The notes below the pieces were generated by a model. That model ran no database searches and was not told the origin of the DNA. It saw only the letters and a program-made list of their open reading frames with translations. Shown piece after piece: positions 1 through 10,239 of a stretch of DNA of 64,000 bases. Positions within the stretch are counted from its first letter, which is position 1, and the number at the start of each line of letters is the position of its first letter. This DNA comes from Prorocentrum cordatum (taxonomy: Eukaryota > Sar > Dinophyceae > Prorocentrales > Prorocentraceae). The position numbers and the translations under genes were made by a program. The stretch is taken from assembly GCA_963575745.1 (NCBI GenBank), contig CAUYUJ010000692.1, positions 373,501 through 437,500 of the forward strand. Direction: 5' to 3'.

Positions 1-205
1 CGAGAAGGCTTTGGAGGCGGCGCGCCTCGACGCGGCAGCCGAGGAGAGGCACTGGAAGGCATGGCTGGCCATCCACGATGCCCCGCCGCCTCGGCGCGCG
101 TCGGGCACGGGGCGCCCGCGCTGGCCCCCCGAGATGCAGAGGGCCGCCGCGACGCAGGCGGCGCCGTCAGGTCGCCCTTCGACGCCGCCGCGGCGCGGGC
201 GCTGA
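1..205 (+). CDS. possible 3' coding fragment cut by window edge
   Basis: The frame starting at base 2 is open from the window edge to a TGA at 203-205. It begins EKALEAARLDAAAEERHWKAW, an Ala/Glu-rich helical or coiled-coil-like stretch, and then turns Pro/Arg-rich. Codon use is GC-rich, as in the better genes of the window. There is no recognisable domain and the upstream part lies outside the window. The following bases run straight into the first unit of the tandem array. It could be a last exon, or chance openness of GC-rich DNA. Confidence 0.28.
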   Translation, partial: EKALEAARLDAAAEERHWKAWLAIHDAPPPRRASGTGRPRWPPEMQRAAATQAAPSGRPSTPPRRGR

Positions 206-313
206 GGACTTTGCGGTTTTCCCCAAACCTCCTTGCCACACCTGTGGGCCTGTGCGACCTGTGAGCCCTTAGCGGTGGTCGCTTCACTTTCCAAGTTCAC
301 ATGGGTTCTGGCG

Positions 314-357
314 CGTGTGTGTGTGTGTGTGTGTGCCTGTGTGCCTGTGTGTGTGTG

Positions 358-427
<70 letters not shown>

Positions 428-583
428 GCGTGTGCGTGTGCGTGTGTGCGTGTGAGTGTGCGTGTGAGTGTGCGTGTGAGTGTGTGCGTGTGTGTGTGTA
501 TGTGTGTGCGTGTGTGTGTGCGTGCGTGCGTGCGTGCGTGTGTGCGCGCGTGCGTGCGCGCGCGTGCGCGCGTGTGCGTGCGC
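314..583. repeat. (GT)n microsatellite with GTGC variants
   Basis: A run of about 270 bp of GT, giving way to GTGC and GCGC at the right end. It begins immediately after TTCACATGGGTTCTGGCGC, a recognisable family A unit segment, so it is an expansion inside a tandem unit rather than an independent insertion. Alternating purine-pyrimidine DNA of this length can adopt Z-form. Confidence 0.95.
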
Positions 584-2863
584 CCTACCGAGGGCCACGC
601 AAAACTTGACATGCGCGTCTGCGCTGCCGAAAGCGAGTTAAGGGGCCCGCGTTGTCAGCAATAGGGGAGTCGCCATGTTGGCTTGGTAAATCAAAGTGAA
701 CCTTCAGCGTCGCCAGTCAGATTTCCAAGTTAGCATGGGCTCTGGCGCATGTGTTCAGCAACGGCGCATGCAACCACTTCTCGCGCGCGCCTGCGCCGCC
801 GCGCGCGCGGCGGCGCCGCCGCGCGCGCGGCGGCGCAGGGGCGCGGTGCGCTCAGTGTTATCAGCAGTAGAAGAAGCGCCACGTTGGCCAGGAGAATCAA
901 AGTGGACCACTAGCGGTTGCCGATTGGATTTCCAAGTCAACATGGGTTCTGGTGCACGTGTCTTGCAACGGCGTATACAACAACCCCTCGCGCGCGCCCG
1001 CGCCGCCGCGCGCGCGGCGGCGCGCGCGCGCGGGGCGCGCCGCGTTATCAGCAATAGAAAAGTTGCCATGTTGGCTTGGGAAATCAAAGTGGACCCTTAG
1101 TGGTTGCCGACTGGATTTCGATGTTAACATGGGTTTTGGTGCATGTGTTCTACAACGGCGCAGACAAACGCTCCTCAGGCGCGCCTGCGCCGCCGCGCGC
1201 GCGGCGGCGTGTGCGCGTGGGGAGCTTCGCGTTATCGGCAATAGGAGAGTCGACGTGTCGGCGTGGAAAATCAAAGTGAACCCTGAGCGCCTGCCACATG
1301 GATTTCCAAGGTAACATTGTTTCTGGTGCATGTTTTCTGCCACAGCGCGCGCGAAACTTCTCGCGCGTTCCTGCGCCGCCGCGCGCGCGGCGGCGCGCGC
1401 GCGCGAGGAACGCCGCAGCGCCAGCAATAGGACAGTTGCCGCGTTGACTGGTGAATTCAAAGGGAGCCCTTGGAAGTGGGCATTTTGATTTCCAAGTTAA
1501 CATGGGGTTTTTGTGCGTGTGTTCTGCAGCGGCGCACGCAGACACTTCTCGCGCGCGCCTGCGCCGCCGCGCGCGCCCAGGCGCCGCCGCGCGCGCGGCG
1601 GCGCGTGCGCGTGGGGCGCCCCGCGCTATCAGCAATCGAAAAGTTGCCATGCTGGCCTGGGAAATCAAAGTGAACCCTTAGTGGTTGCCGATTGGATTTC
1701 GATGTTAACATGGGTTTTGGTGTATGTGTTGTGTTTGAGCTTATGCCATGCCGCCCGCGCGCGCCTGCGCCGCCGCGCGCGAGGAGCCCCGCGTTGTCAG
1801 CAAAAGGAGCAATTCGCCATGTTGGCCTGGAAGATCAAAGTGAACCCTTCACCGTCGCCAGTGGAATTTCCTTGTTCACATGGGTTCTGGCGCACTTTCT
1901 GCAACTTCGTGCGCAAGCAAAGCGCTCGCGAGCGCGGCGGCGCGCGTGCGTGGGGAGCTCCGTGTGATCAGCAATAGGGAAGTCGCCATGTTGGCCTGGA
2001 AAGATTAAAGCAAACCCTTAACGGTTGCCGCTGGGATTTCCAAGATAACATGGGTCGTTCCGCATGTGTTTTGTTGCAGCGCACGCAGAACTCCCCGCGC
2101 CCGCCCGCGCCGCTGCGCGCGCGGCGGCGCGCGAGCGCGAGGGGGGCCCGCGTCGCCAGCAATAGAAACGTTGCCGCGTTGGTTTAGAGAGTCAGGGTGC
2201 GCCCTTAGCGGTTGCCGATTGGATTTCCAAGTTAACATGGGTTCTGGTGTATGTTTTTCTTTTTTTTGTAACGACGTGTGCAACCGCTTCCCGCGCGCGC
2301 CTCCCAGCCGCCGCGCAGGCGGCGGCGCCGCCGCGCGCGCGGCGGCGCGCGCGCGTGGGAAGCTCCGCGTTATCAGAAACAAAGGTTGCCATGTTGACAT
2401 GGGAAATTAAAAGTGAACCCTCAGAGGTTGCAAGTTCGATCTCACAGTTACCATGGGTTCTTGTGTCTGCGTCTTGCTGCGGGGCACGCAGAGCCCCTTG
2501 CGCGCGCCCGCGCCGCCGCGCGCGCGGCGGCGCGTGAGCGCGAGGGGCCCCGTGTTGCCAGCAATGGAAAAGTCGCCATGTTGGCTTGGGGAATCAAAGT
2601 GGACCCTTAGCAGTTGCCACTTGTATTTCGAAGTTAACATACGTCCTGGTGTATGTGTTCTGCAACAGCGCATGCACGCACTCCTCGCGCGCGCCCGCGC
2701 CGCCGCGCGCGCGGCGGCGCGCGCGCGTGGGGGGCCAAGCATTATCAGTAGAAGGGTCGCCATATTGGCTTGGGAAAGCAAAGTGAACCCTTCGGGGTTG
2801 CCGTTTTGATTTCCCAGTTGGCACGGCTTCTCCACGCGCATGGGGTGCGGGGTGGGGTGGGGT

Positions 2864-2864
<1 letters not shown>

Positions 2865-2948
<84 letters not shown>

Positions 2949-2966
2949 GTGTGTGTGTGGGTGGGT

Positions 2967-3000
<34 letters not shown>
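2865..3000. repeat. (GT)n followed by a run of 34 G
   Basis: About 95 bp of GT is followed by GGTGGGTG and then 34 consecutive G at 2967-3000. Like the tract at 314-583 it follows the CCCAGTTGGCACGG part of a family A unit, so both GT expansions occupy the same phase of the unit. The exact G-run length is unreliable in any sequencing technology. Confidence 0.95.
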
Positions 3001-3004
<4 letters not shown>

Positions 3005-4690
3005 CGCCGGCAGCGGCGGCGTGTCTGGCATGCCAGCTAGGAAACGAAAGCGTCACCTGAGCGGCGAGAGATGGATTTTCCAAATTATATTGGGTTCTGG
3101 TGCCGTCTATTATGGGTTGCGCAGAGCCGTCGCGCGCGCCCGCGCCGCCGCGCGCGCGGCGGCGCCCGCGCGCTGGGGGTGCCGCGCTGGCGGCACTTGG
3201 AAAGCCACAGTGGATTGGAAACCCAAGTGGCCCCGCCGCGCAATGCGATCTATCGCCGTGGACTCAGCGGACTCGCCGCACGCGCGGCGGCGTCCGGGAA
3301 CAGTGGAACAATGGAGCAATGGGAACGCGGGGGCCGCGCGTGATCAGCAATGGAACAGCCGCCATCTTGACGTGGGAACGAAAGTGGACCTCCAATGGCG
3401 CCAAAATGGGCCTCCAAGTTGGCATGGGCTTTGGAGCAGGTTGCACAGCGCGCTTCGCTCGCGCGGCGGCATGCGCGGGGGCGCCGCGTATTCTTAGCCA
3501 GCAAACCGCGCAACTTAACTAGACGCTTGACGGTGGCCTTTTGGGCCCCCAACTGGACGCGGGTTGTTGCGCGGGCGTTCTATTATGGGTTATGCAGAAC
3601 TCGCCCGCGCGCGCGAGCGCCGCCTGGCGCCCCCCGCGTTGCCTGCGACGGGAACGTCACCATGTGGACTGGGGAAGTGCATGAGCCCATCGCGGTGGCC
3701 GACTAGATGTTCAAGTTAATCGGAACCCTGGCGCACGTTTTGCATCGCGAGTTATGTGCCGCGCAGAACCCCGCGCGCGCGCCGTGGGGGACCCTCTGTA
3801 GCATCTACATTTTCAAAGTCGCCACGTTGGCGTGGGAACTAACTGTGGGCCCTTAGTTGTGACAGATATGGCTGCCAAGTCAGCGTCGCATCTGGCGCGT
3901 GCTTTGCGCGGGGGGCCGCGCAGAACTCCCGCGCGCGCGCCGCGCTTGGATCTCTGTGGCGCCCGCGATAGGACAGCCGCCGCGTTGGCGAAGCAACTGA
4001 GGTGGGCGCTTAGCGGCGGCAGATTTGATTTCCAAGTTGCCATGAGTCCTGGCGCGCGTTTTGTTTTATGGGCCGCCATGCTCAACTCCCACTTGCGCGT
4101 CGCGCGGGGTCTCTGCGCCGTCCGCATTTGGATAGTCGCCATGCAAGCCTGGGGGCTGAAGCGCGCCCCGTGTGGCCGATCGGACTTCCAAGCTAACGTG
4201 GGTTATGGCGTATGTTTTGTCTCGCGTGCCACGCTTAGTTCCCGCGCGCGCGGGCTAGCGTTGCGCGGGCATTTGTTGCGTTGTCCGCGCATGAGGAGTC
4301 GCCGCGTTGGCCAGGGGATTTGAGAGGGCCCACAGCGGTGACCGATTGGGCTTCCAAAGTAACGCGAGGCCTGGCGCGCGCCCTGCATTTTGGGCCACGC
4401 AAAACTTTCGCGCGCGCGGGCGCCGCGCGGGGATCTACATTTTGCCCATGTTAGGAAGGTCGCCGTGCCGGCTTGGAAGCTGGAGCTGGCCCTGGGCGGA
4501 TGCATATCGGATGCGCAACTTAATTGTGATTTCGCGTGCGTTCTGTATTTTCGGCGGCGCTGAAGCACGCGCGCGCGCGGGGCGCGCGGGGCGTTCGGCG
4601 TCGTCCACGATGGAAAAGTTGCCTTGTTGGCTTGGCAACGAAAGTGGGCCCGTAGCGGTGACTGAGTGGATTTCCAAGTTGGACTGAATA

Positions 4691-5445
4691 TGTCACGTGC
4701 CAGTCGGTCAGATCAGCGCGCGACGCGCGCATGCGCGCGCGCGGCCGCGCGCCGGATGTTGTGCATTCTGCAGGATAGAAAAAGTTGCCATGCTGGCGTG
4801 GAAACAAAAGTCAGTCCTTCGCGGTGGCCGAGTGGGTTTCCAACTGGCCATCGGCTGTCCCATGCCCCTGTTGTGCCGGGATCAGCGTGCGACGCGCGTC
4901 CCCGCGCGCGCGCGTCTGAGCGTGGTGAGTCTGGGTCTCCCGCCGTTGAACAATTCCCACGTTGGCTTGGAAACTACAGCGAGCCCTTGGCGGTGGCCGT
5001 TTTGGCGCCCAAGCTGGATTTTTTTTGGGGGGGCGCGTGCCAATGCGCTGGGGCGGCGCGCGACGCGCGCGCGCAGTCGCGCGCGGCGGGGTCTGCGTTG
5101 CCCGCGACAGAAAATTGTTTGTCGGCGTCAAAATGAAAGTGACCCCGTAGCGGGGGCCAGTGTGATTCTCAAATGAACACGTGTGTAGCACGCGTTTGTC
5201 CGCGTGGTCAGCGTGGTCAGCGCGCAACGCGCGCGCGGGGCCGCGCGTGGTGCGCGCTGGCTTGTCCGCTCGCAGAAGTCGCCCATGCTGGCCTGGAAAC
5301 TCAAAGTGAGCCCTTAGTGGTGGCCGAGTGGATTTCAAAGTTAACGCTAGTTGTTGTACAAGTCAGTCAATTGGATCAGCGCGCGACGCGCGCGCTGGTG
5401 CGCGGCGCGCGCTGATCCAACAATCTGCGTTGTCAGCAAATCGAC
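4691..5445 (+). repeat. tandem array, family B (first block)
   Basis: This continues family A flanks (GTGGATTTCCAAGTT, GCCATGCTGGCCTGGAAA) with a different core. The CTGCGCCGCC palindrome is replaced by GATCAGCGCGCGACGCGCGC and a GCGCGCGCGGCCGCGC stretch. Spacing is about 160 bp. The last unit ends in a perfect hairpin at 5371-5420. Confidence 0.85.
5371..5420. repeat. perfect 15-bp inverted repeat
   Basis: TTGGATCAGCGCGCG at 5371-5385 is the exact reverse complement of CGCGCGCTGATCCAA at 5406-5420, with a 20-nt GC-rich middle. It closes the first family B block. Its outer TTGGATCAGCGC equals part of the terminal repeat of the TIR element at 40986. Confidence 0.9.
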
Positions 5446-5729
5446 AACTTGCCATGTTGGCCCTTCTTCCTCCCGCTTCCCCATCTTATTGTTGTCCTCG
5501 CGCCGCTGTCTTTTCCTCGTGGCTCTTGTTTCCTCCTGCGTGGGGGCTGGTGGGCGCCGTGCAGTGATGGCGTTTAAGTATTTGGGCCCCACGGTCGAAG
5601 TGATCCATTGCGTTTTGGGGTCCGTGCTGGCACGCGTAGAGGGGGAAATCGTGGAATCTTGGCCTGGATGTTTCTGTCATATTGTTTCTGCGCGCGGCTT
5701 CGGCCAGTCCATTGAAGGACCTGGCCCCC
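5446..5729. other. short unique stretch upstream of 5730 gene
   Basis: Pyrimidine-rich at 5461-5540, then unique sequence. One frame reads MAFKYLGPTVEVIHCVLGSV from an ATG at 5568, which might be an upstream exon or 5' part of the next gene, but no splice site joins it convincingly. Confidence 0.3.
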
Positions 5730-6296
5730 ATGCCGTCGGACCTGGCGGAAATCCTCAGCGATGATGCTCGCCTCGATGCCATGCCCCGTGACCTCGTCGC
5801 TGCCGTTCTCGACGCAGCCTCGGAGGGCGCCGCGTTCGGCGCGGCCGACGACGAGGAGCAAGGGGATGCCGATGAGGATGAGGACGTTGGACATGATGCC
5901 TTGGGGGACGCTGTAGCACATGCTGAGCAAGAAACCTCGGGGCCGACAGGCCCGCCCACGTTCGCTCAGTTCAGGGAAGCAGCAGTGATATCTCCTGGGG
6001 GGCATGTAGGCTGCGGCCTCGCTCCTTGGAGCCACAGGACTTCAATCGGTGTGATCACGACGTGGCCTAGAGAGAAGCCTCTCGACAGCAGGAGCGTCAG
6101 CGCTAGTTGTTACTGTCATCCGCAATTCAAAACGCCAGCGCGGATGAGGCGGGCTGTCTCTGACGAAGTTTTCCTTGCCTGGTTTTACGAAGCGGTCATC
6201 GAGGCAGATGCCGTCGGTGACCGCCGCCGGGAGTTGGCGCGGCAACACAAAGCTACGTTTGCAGAGATCGAGGCCAGGTTCAAAGCCGCATCATAA
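5730..6296 (+). CDS. hypothetical protein, 188 aa
   Basis: An ATG at 5730 opens a 188-codon frame ending in TAA at 6294-6296. I chose it because the frame upstream has no ATG and coding character (MPSDLAEILSDDARLDAMPR) starts here. Visible parts are an amphipathic helical N-terminus (residues 1-37), an acidic Asp/Glu linker (about 38-60), a middle segment TFAQFREAAVISPGGHVGCG, a small CYCHP motif followed by FKTPARM, and a charged helical C-terminus ending EIEARFKAAS. The frame is uninterrupted, unlike its surroundings, and is flanked by tandem repeats on both sides. I recognise no domain, and the function is unknown. Compositional shift, lack of internal repeats and helical periodicity favour a real gene or a recent gene copy. 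Confidence 0.55.
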   Translation: MPSDLAEILSDDARLDAMPRDLVAAVLDAASEGAAFGAADDEEQGDADEDEDVGHDALGDAVAHAEQETSGPTGPPTFAQFREAAVISPGGHVGCGLAPWSHRTSIGVITTWPREKPLDSRSVSASCYCHPQFKTPARMRRAVSDEVFLAWFYEAVIEADAVGDRRRELARQHKATFAEIEARFKAAS

Positions 6297-6941
6297 GCAT
6301 CGGCAGTTGCGTTTTCTTCCAGCGCGGCTGGGTTGGCCATTCCATGAGTTGCTTTCGATTGGCGGTGCCTTTCGGGGGTACAATGTCTCTGATATTCAGA
6401 GTTCTATTGTGGACGTGGGCACGGGAGAAGCATGGCGCCTTTTCAGCCTTGCCGTGGCGAAAAATATATAGTGGCCCCCAGAGGACCTCCACTTTGCTTC
6501 GTTGCTGGGGGCCTGCTGTACAAAATCATTGGTTGCCGCGCCGTGCCGCCCAGTAGTGCCGCGCCGCGCCGCGCCTTGGGGACGTGCCACGAGGCTAGCC
6601 TTACGCTGGATAGCGTGGTGCTTCATCGCCAATTGGGCCCCGCTGGTGCTCTGCAGCGCTGGGGCTCGGCAGCGCCGAGCGGTGCCGTGCTCTGCCGACG
6701 GGGATTCCGTGATGAGCGGGCGCGGACGCGGCCGCCGTGCCGTCATTTTTGTTTGCCTGCGTGGTCCAGAACAAGTATCGTGGTGTTTCATGTCTCTCAC
6801 CCGTGTTCGTCCTCCCTGGTTTCTGAACGCGGTCGGGCTGCAACAGTCGTTGTTGGCGCTCGCTCGCGCGCGCCTTCGCCGTGGCGATGGGCGCGGGGAG
6901 AAGCAGGCGCATTCGCCTGGCGTTTGTCTCGTCGACCAACC
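6297..6941. other. no gene seen
   Basis: Unique GC-rich sequence downstream of the 5730 gene, presumably 3' untranslated and intergenic. Both strands have short open frames without domain character. CCGCGCC repeats near 6560 are the only structure. Confidence 0.4.
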
Positions 6942-7310
6942 CTGTGGGGAATGTGCCAACATGGGGCGACGCTGCCATGCGGACTGCGCCACTGGGGTCT
7001 TAGATTGAGCTCCCTATGGGGCCACGAAGCGTGTGAGGAGTGTTCCACCATGGGGCGGTGCCGCCCTGCGGAGTGCGCCACTGGGGCCTTAGGTGGAGTT
7101 CCTTATGGGGCCACGAAGCGTGTGAAGGGTGGGCCACCATGGGGCGGCGCCGCCATGCGGACTGCGCCACTGGGACTGTAGGTGGAATCCCCTATGGGGC
7201 CACGAAGCGTGTGAGGGGTGGGCCACCATGGGGCGGCGCCGCCACGCGGACTGCGCCACTGGGACTGTAGGTGGAATTCCCTATGGGGCCACGAAGCGCG
7301 CCGGGTCGCC
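6942..7310 (+). repeat. 89-bp tandem repeat, plus orientation, 4 copies
   Basis: ATGGGGCGRC starts at 6961, 7050, 7139 and 7228, exactly 89 bp apart. Each unit contains CGGACTGCGCCACTGGG, CCTATGGGGCCACGAAGCG and TGTGAGG(G/A)GTG. As 89 is not a multiple of three, the open frames running through it change frame with every unit, which argues against coding. The same family recurs at 10240, 27725 and 52785. Confidence 0.95.
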
Positions 7311-7600
7311 CCCGCGCGCGGGCGCCGCGGCGCCGCCAAACCATTTGTCAACGCGCTGCGCTTCGCGTCAGTTTTGGAGACTGCCTGCCTCTCTAGGCAA
7401 GAAAGCCATCTCATGAAATGCGCAACTGCGCTCGCAATCGCCAGCTATTTTCTCGACCCGCAGAGATCTTCCAGGCCGGGGCGGCGCTGGGGCCCCCCGC
7501 TTCCACGGGCCCAGGCAAAATCGTGCCAGGCACTGGGGGGCCCAGGGCGTGCGCGTGACATCGCGCTAGTGGCTCCTTTGGCACGCAACGCGGAGTGTTT
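7311..7600. other. no gene seen
   Basis: GC-rich start, then about 250 bp of unique sequence between two tandem arrays. No supported gene or repeat. Confidence 0.4.
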
Positions 7601-8345
7601 GTTTTTTCAGAGCACGCAGAAGCACGACGCCGAGGAATTGCGCGCGCGCGCCCCAGTGGATGCGCGCTGAAGCACGACCAAGCAGAATTGCGCGCGCGCC
7701 CCTGTGGATGCATGCCGAAGCACGGCCCAGCGGAGTCGCGCGGGCGCGCCCCAGTGGATGCGCGCCGATGCTCAAACCAGCAGAGTCGCCAGTGCGCCCC
7801 AAATATAAGCGCTGAAACGCGACCCAGAGAAACTGCGCGCGCGTGCAAGTGGAAGCGCGCCGAAGCACGACTCAGGGGCATCGCGCGCGCGCCCCAGCGG
7901 GCGCACGCCGAAGCAAGACCTTGCGAAATCGCGCGCGCGCTCCAGTGGACACGCGCCGTTCCAGAGGAATCGCGCGCGCGCCCAGACGGATGCGCGCCGA
8001 AGCGCGACCCGGAGGATTTGCTGGCGCACGCGCCCCAGTGAATGCGGGCCGAAGCGCAAGCCGGCGGAAGTGCCCGCGCGGGTCCTTGTGGATGCGCGCC
8101 GAAGCGCGGCCCTGCTGAATTGCGCGCGCACGCGTCCCCGCGGACGCGCGCCGAAGCGCGCCCCAAGATATCGCGCGCGGGCGCTCAAATGGTTTCGCGC
8201 CGAAGCGCGACCTAGAGGCATTGCGCGCGCGCGCCCCAGTGGGGCGCGCCGATGCACTTCCAGAGATCTCGCGCGCTTCCCAATGAAAACGCGCCTCTCC
8301 AAAGCAGTCTCGCGCGCGCGTCCCAGTGGATGCGCGCCAGAGCGC
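7601..8345 (+). repeat. ~48-bp degenerate tandem repeat
   Basis: Unit of 46-52 bp: GCGCGCGCGCCCCAGTGGAT, then GCGCGCCGAAGC and a variable RCGACCYRGMRGAATT. Copies start near 7651, 7699, 7749, 7797, 7843 and 7891, and continue to about 8345. Long open frames on both strands over it are products of periodic GC composition. The next 220 bp (to 8564) are G/C-rich with no supported feature. Confidence 0.9.
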
Positions 8346-8564
8346 GACCCTGCGAGATCCTGCTTGCGCGCGCCACTGGGGACTCCCCTGCGATTGGGGG
8401 GCGCGGAGGGGGGGCCAACTCTGCGCCCGGGAAAGCTTTGCGCTGGGCGGTCTGGGGCGTGCGGGGGCGCGACTTCCGTTGCGCGCGCGGCTCGGGCAGC
8501 GCCCCTCCCCCCCCCCGACAACCTTGGCGAGGGGGGTCGCAGCAGGCGCGCGCGCGCGCCAATG

Positions 8565-10040
8565 CAGGAATTTGAAATTAACGTGGTCTCCATCGCGTAT
8601 CCGTCAATCGGATCAGCGCGCGGCGCGCGTGCGTGCGCGCGCGTGGCCGCGTGCGGCGCTATCTCTGTTGTCAACGCCAGAAGTAGCAGCGTTGTTTGGA
8701 AATTGCAGTGGCCCCGCTGCGGTGGCCGAGTGGATTTCCAAAGCAGCGCGGGTGCCATCGCGTTTCAGTTACTTGCTTCAGCGGGCGACGCGCGCGCGAG
8801 CTATTGCGCGCGCGCTGTTCTGCATTGCCCGACATGGAAGTCGCGGCGTCGACCTGGGGGGCAGAGAAAAAATTCTTTGCTGCGACCGCTTGGATTTCCA
8901 AGTAAACTTGGGTTTCGCGCGCGTGGGTGAATGGGGCCGCCCTTCGACGCGCGCGCGCATGCGCGGCCGCGCGCGGCAGACTTCTTTATTGTTTACAATT
9001 GAAGAGGCGCCTTTGGCTTGCAAGCTAAAGCGGGACCTTCGCAGATGTCATGTGGATTTCCACGTTGGCGCGGGCTCTATCGCGCGCCAGTCAATGGAGC
9101 CATCGCCAGACGCGCGCGCGGCTGTGCGCGGCGAGCTGTACGTTGTCCACCACGGAGAAATCGCGATGCCGGCCTGGCTGCTGGAGCGATGCCTTCGCGG
9201 CGCCAGATTATATTAAACGTGGGTCATTTTAATCGGCGCGCGACGCGCGGCCACGCGCGGCGAACTCTCTACTGTCCACGATGCAAACGTCACCGCGCTG
9301 GCTTCTCAAACGCAACGCACCTTCCAAGCTGGCATCTTAGATGTTCAAGCTAACGCGGGTTGTATTGCATGTCTGTCAGTGGGATGAGCGCGCTGCGCGC
9401 GCGGCCCCGCGCGCCGCGGGTCGGCGCTGTCCGCAAAAAAATAGCCGCACATTTGCGTGAGAACGGAAGTGAACCCTTAGCGGCGGCAGAGTGGAGTTCC
9501 AACTAGAAGTTGTTTCGTCAGTAGCCAGTCGTGAAATTAGCCTCCGACGCGCGCGTTCGCGCGCGCGCGGGCGGTCACGCGTTGCGAGTGCTGCCCTTTT
9601 TTTGCCCATGAGATAAATGGCCGCCACGTGGGCCAGGCAGCTAGGCTGAAACCGTAGCGGGGACCAAGTGGATCCCAGAGCTAACATGGGTTCCATCACC
9701 TGTGAGCCACTGGGATCAGCGCGTGACGCGCGTGCGTGCGCGCGCGGCCGCGCGTGGCATTTTGTCCACTGTCCACAAGAATAGTCGCCATCTTAGCTTG
9801 GGAAGTAAAGCGCGCCCGTAGCGACGACCGAGTGGATTTCCATGCCAACGTGGGTTTCATGGTGTTTCAGTGAATGGGGTCAGCGGAAGACGCGCGTGCG
9901 TGCGCGTTTGTGTTAGATTTGCGGTTATGCAGTGTGCGCCATAGAAAAGTCCCCGCGTTGATTTGAAATTCAATGTTAACGCGTGTTTCATCAGTCCTGT
10001 CAGCCAGGTCAGCCTGCGACGCGCGCGTGTTGATCTGTCT
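8565..10040 (+). repeat. tandem array, family B (second block)
   Basis: Same family as 4691-5445, spacing about 150-165 bp. Each unit has GTGGATTTCCAAG, AACGTGGGTT, CAGTCAATCGGATCAGCGCG, a GACGCGCGCGCG...GCGGCCGCGC core and GTTTGGAAATTGCAGTGG. Units remain recognisable near 8730, 8889, 9051, 9833 and 9965. The 5730 gene, the 89-bp array and the 48-bp array therefore split one original array. Confidence 0.85.
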
Positions 10041-10239
10041 TTCCCAACCATCCTACGGGCGTTCGGTCCTTCTTGTTTTTTGACCAGACAGCGCCCAGCG
10101 TCCCTCACTCCTCTCCTTCTTTTCTCTTCGTCCTCCTTCTCCTTCTTGTCCTCTTCCCCCCTTCTCCTCCTCATCTCCTCCTCGTCCTCCTGGTTTTCTT
10201 CCTCGTGCCAACTTGTGTGCCGCAGCCCTCCGCCTGCCC
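10041..10239. repeat. CTCCTTCTC pyrimidine-rich tract
   Basis: Nearly pure pyrimidine from about 10095 to 10205 (TCC/TTC repeats), homopurine on the other strand. It separates the family B array from the inverted 89-bp block. Confidence 0.8.

Larger units (their letters stand above)
265..4690 (+). repeat. degenerate ~187-bp tandem array, family A
   Basis: Units of about 168-216 bp repeat more than 20 times. Each has, in order: GATTTCCAAGTTAACATGGG, a TCTGGYGYRTGTGTT stretch, CTGCAACGGCGCACGCA, a GC palindrome (GCCGCCGCGCGCGCGGCGGC in the best units), GCGTTATCAGCAATAGAAAA, and GTTGCCATGTTGGCTTGG followed by AATCAAAGTG and AACCCTTAGCGGTTGCC. The GCCATGTTGG core recurs near 674, 882, 1065, 1644, 1817, 1985, 2388, 2574 and 2757. 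Units drift after 3 kb. No frame is conserved between units, so it is not coding. Confidence 0.9.

Noticed and set aside
600-5020. Spliced-leader RNA gene array
   Set aside because: No exact leader sequence and no adjacent donor plus Sm-site arrangement; only a loose resemblance, kept as a finding.
10041-10239. Branch-point or promoter role for the pyrimidine tract
   Set aside because: No coding sequence follows it; it borders a minisatellite block only.
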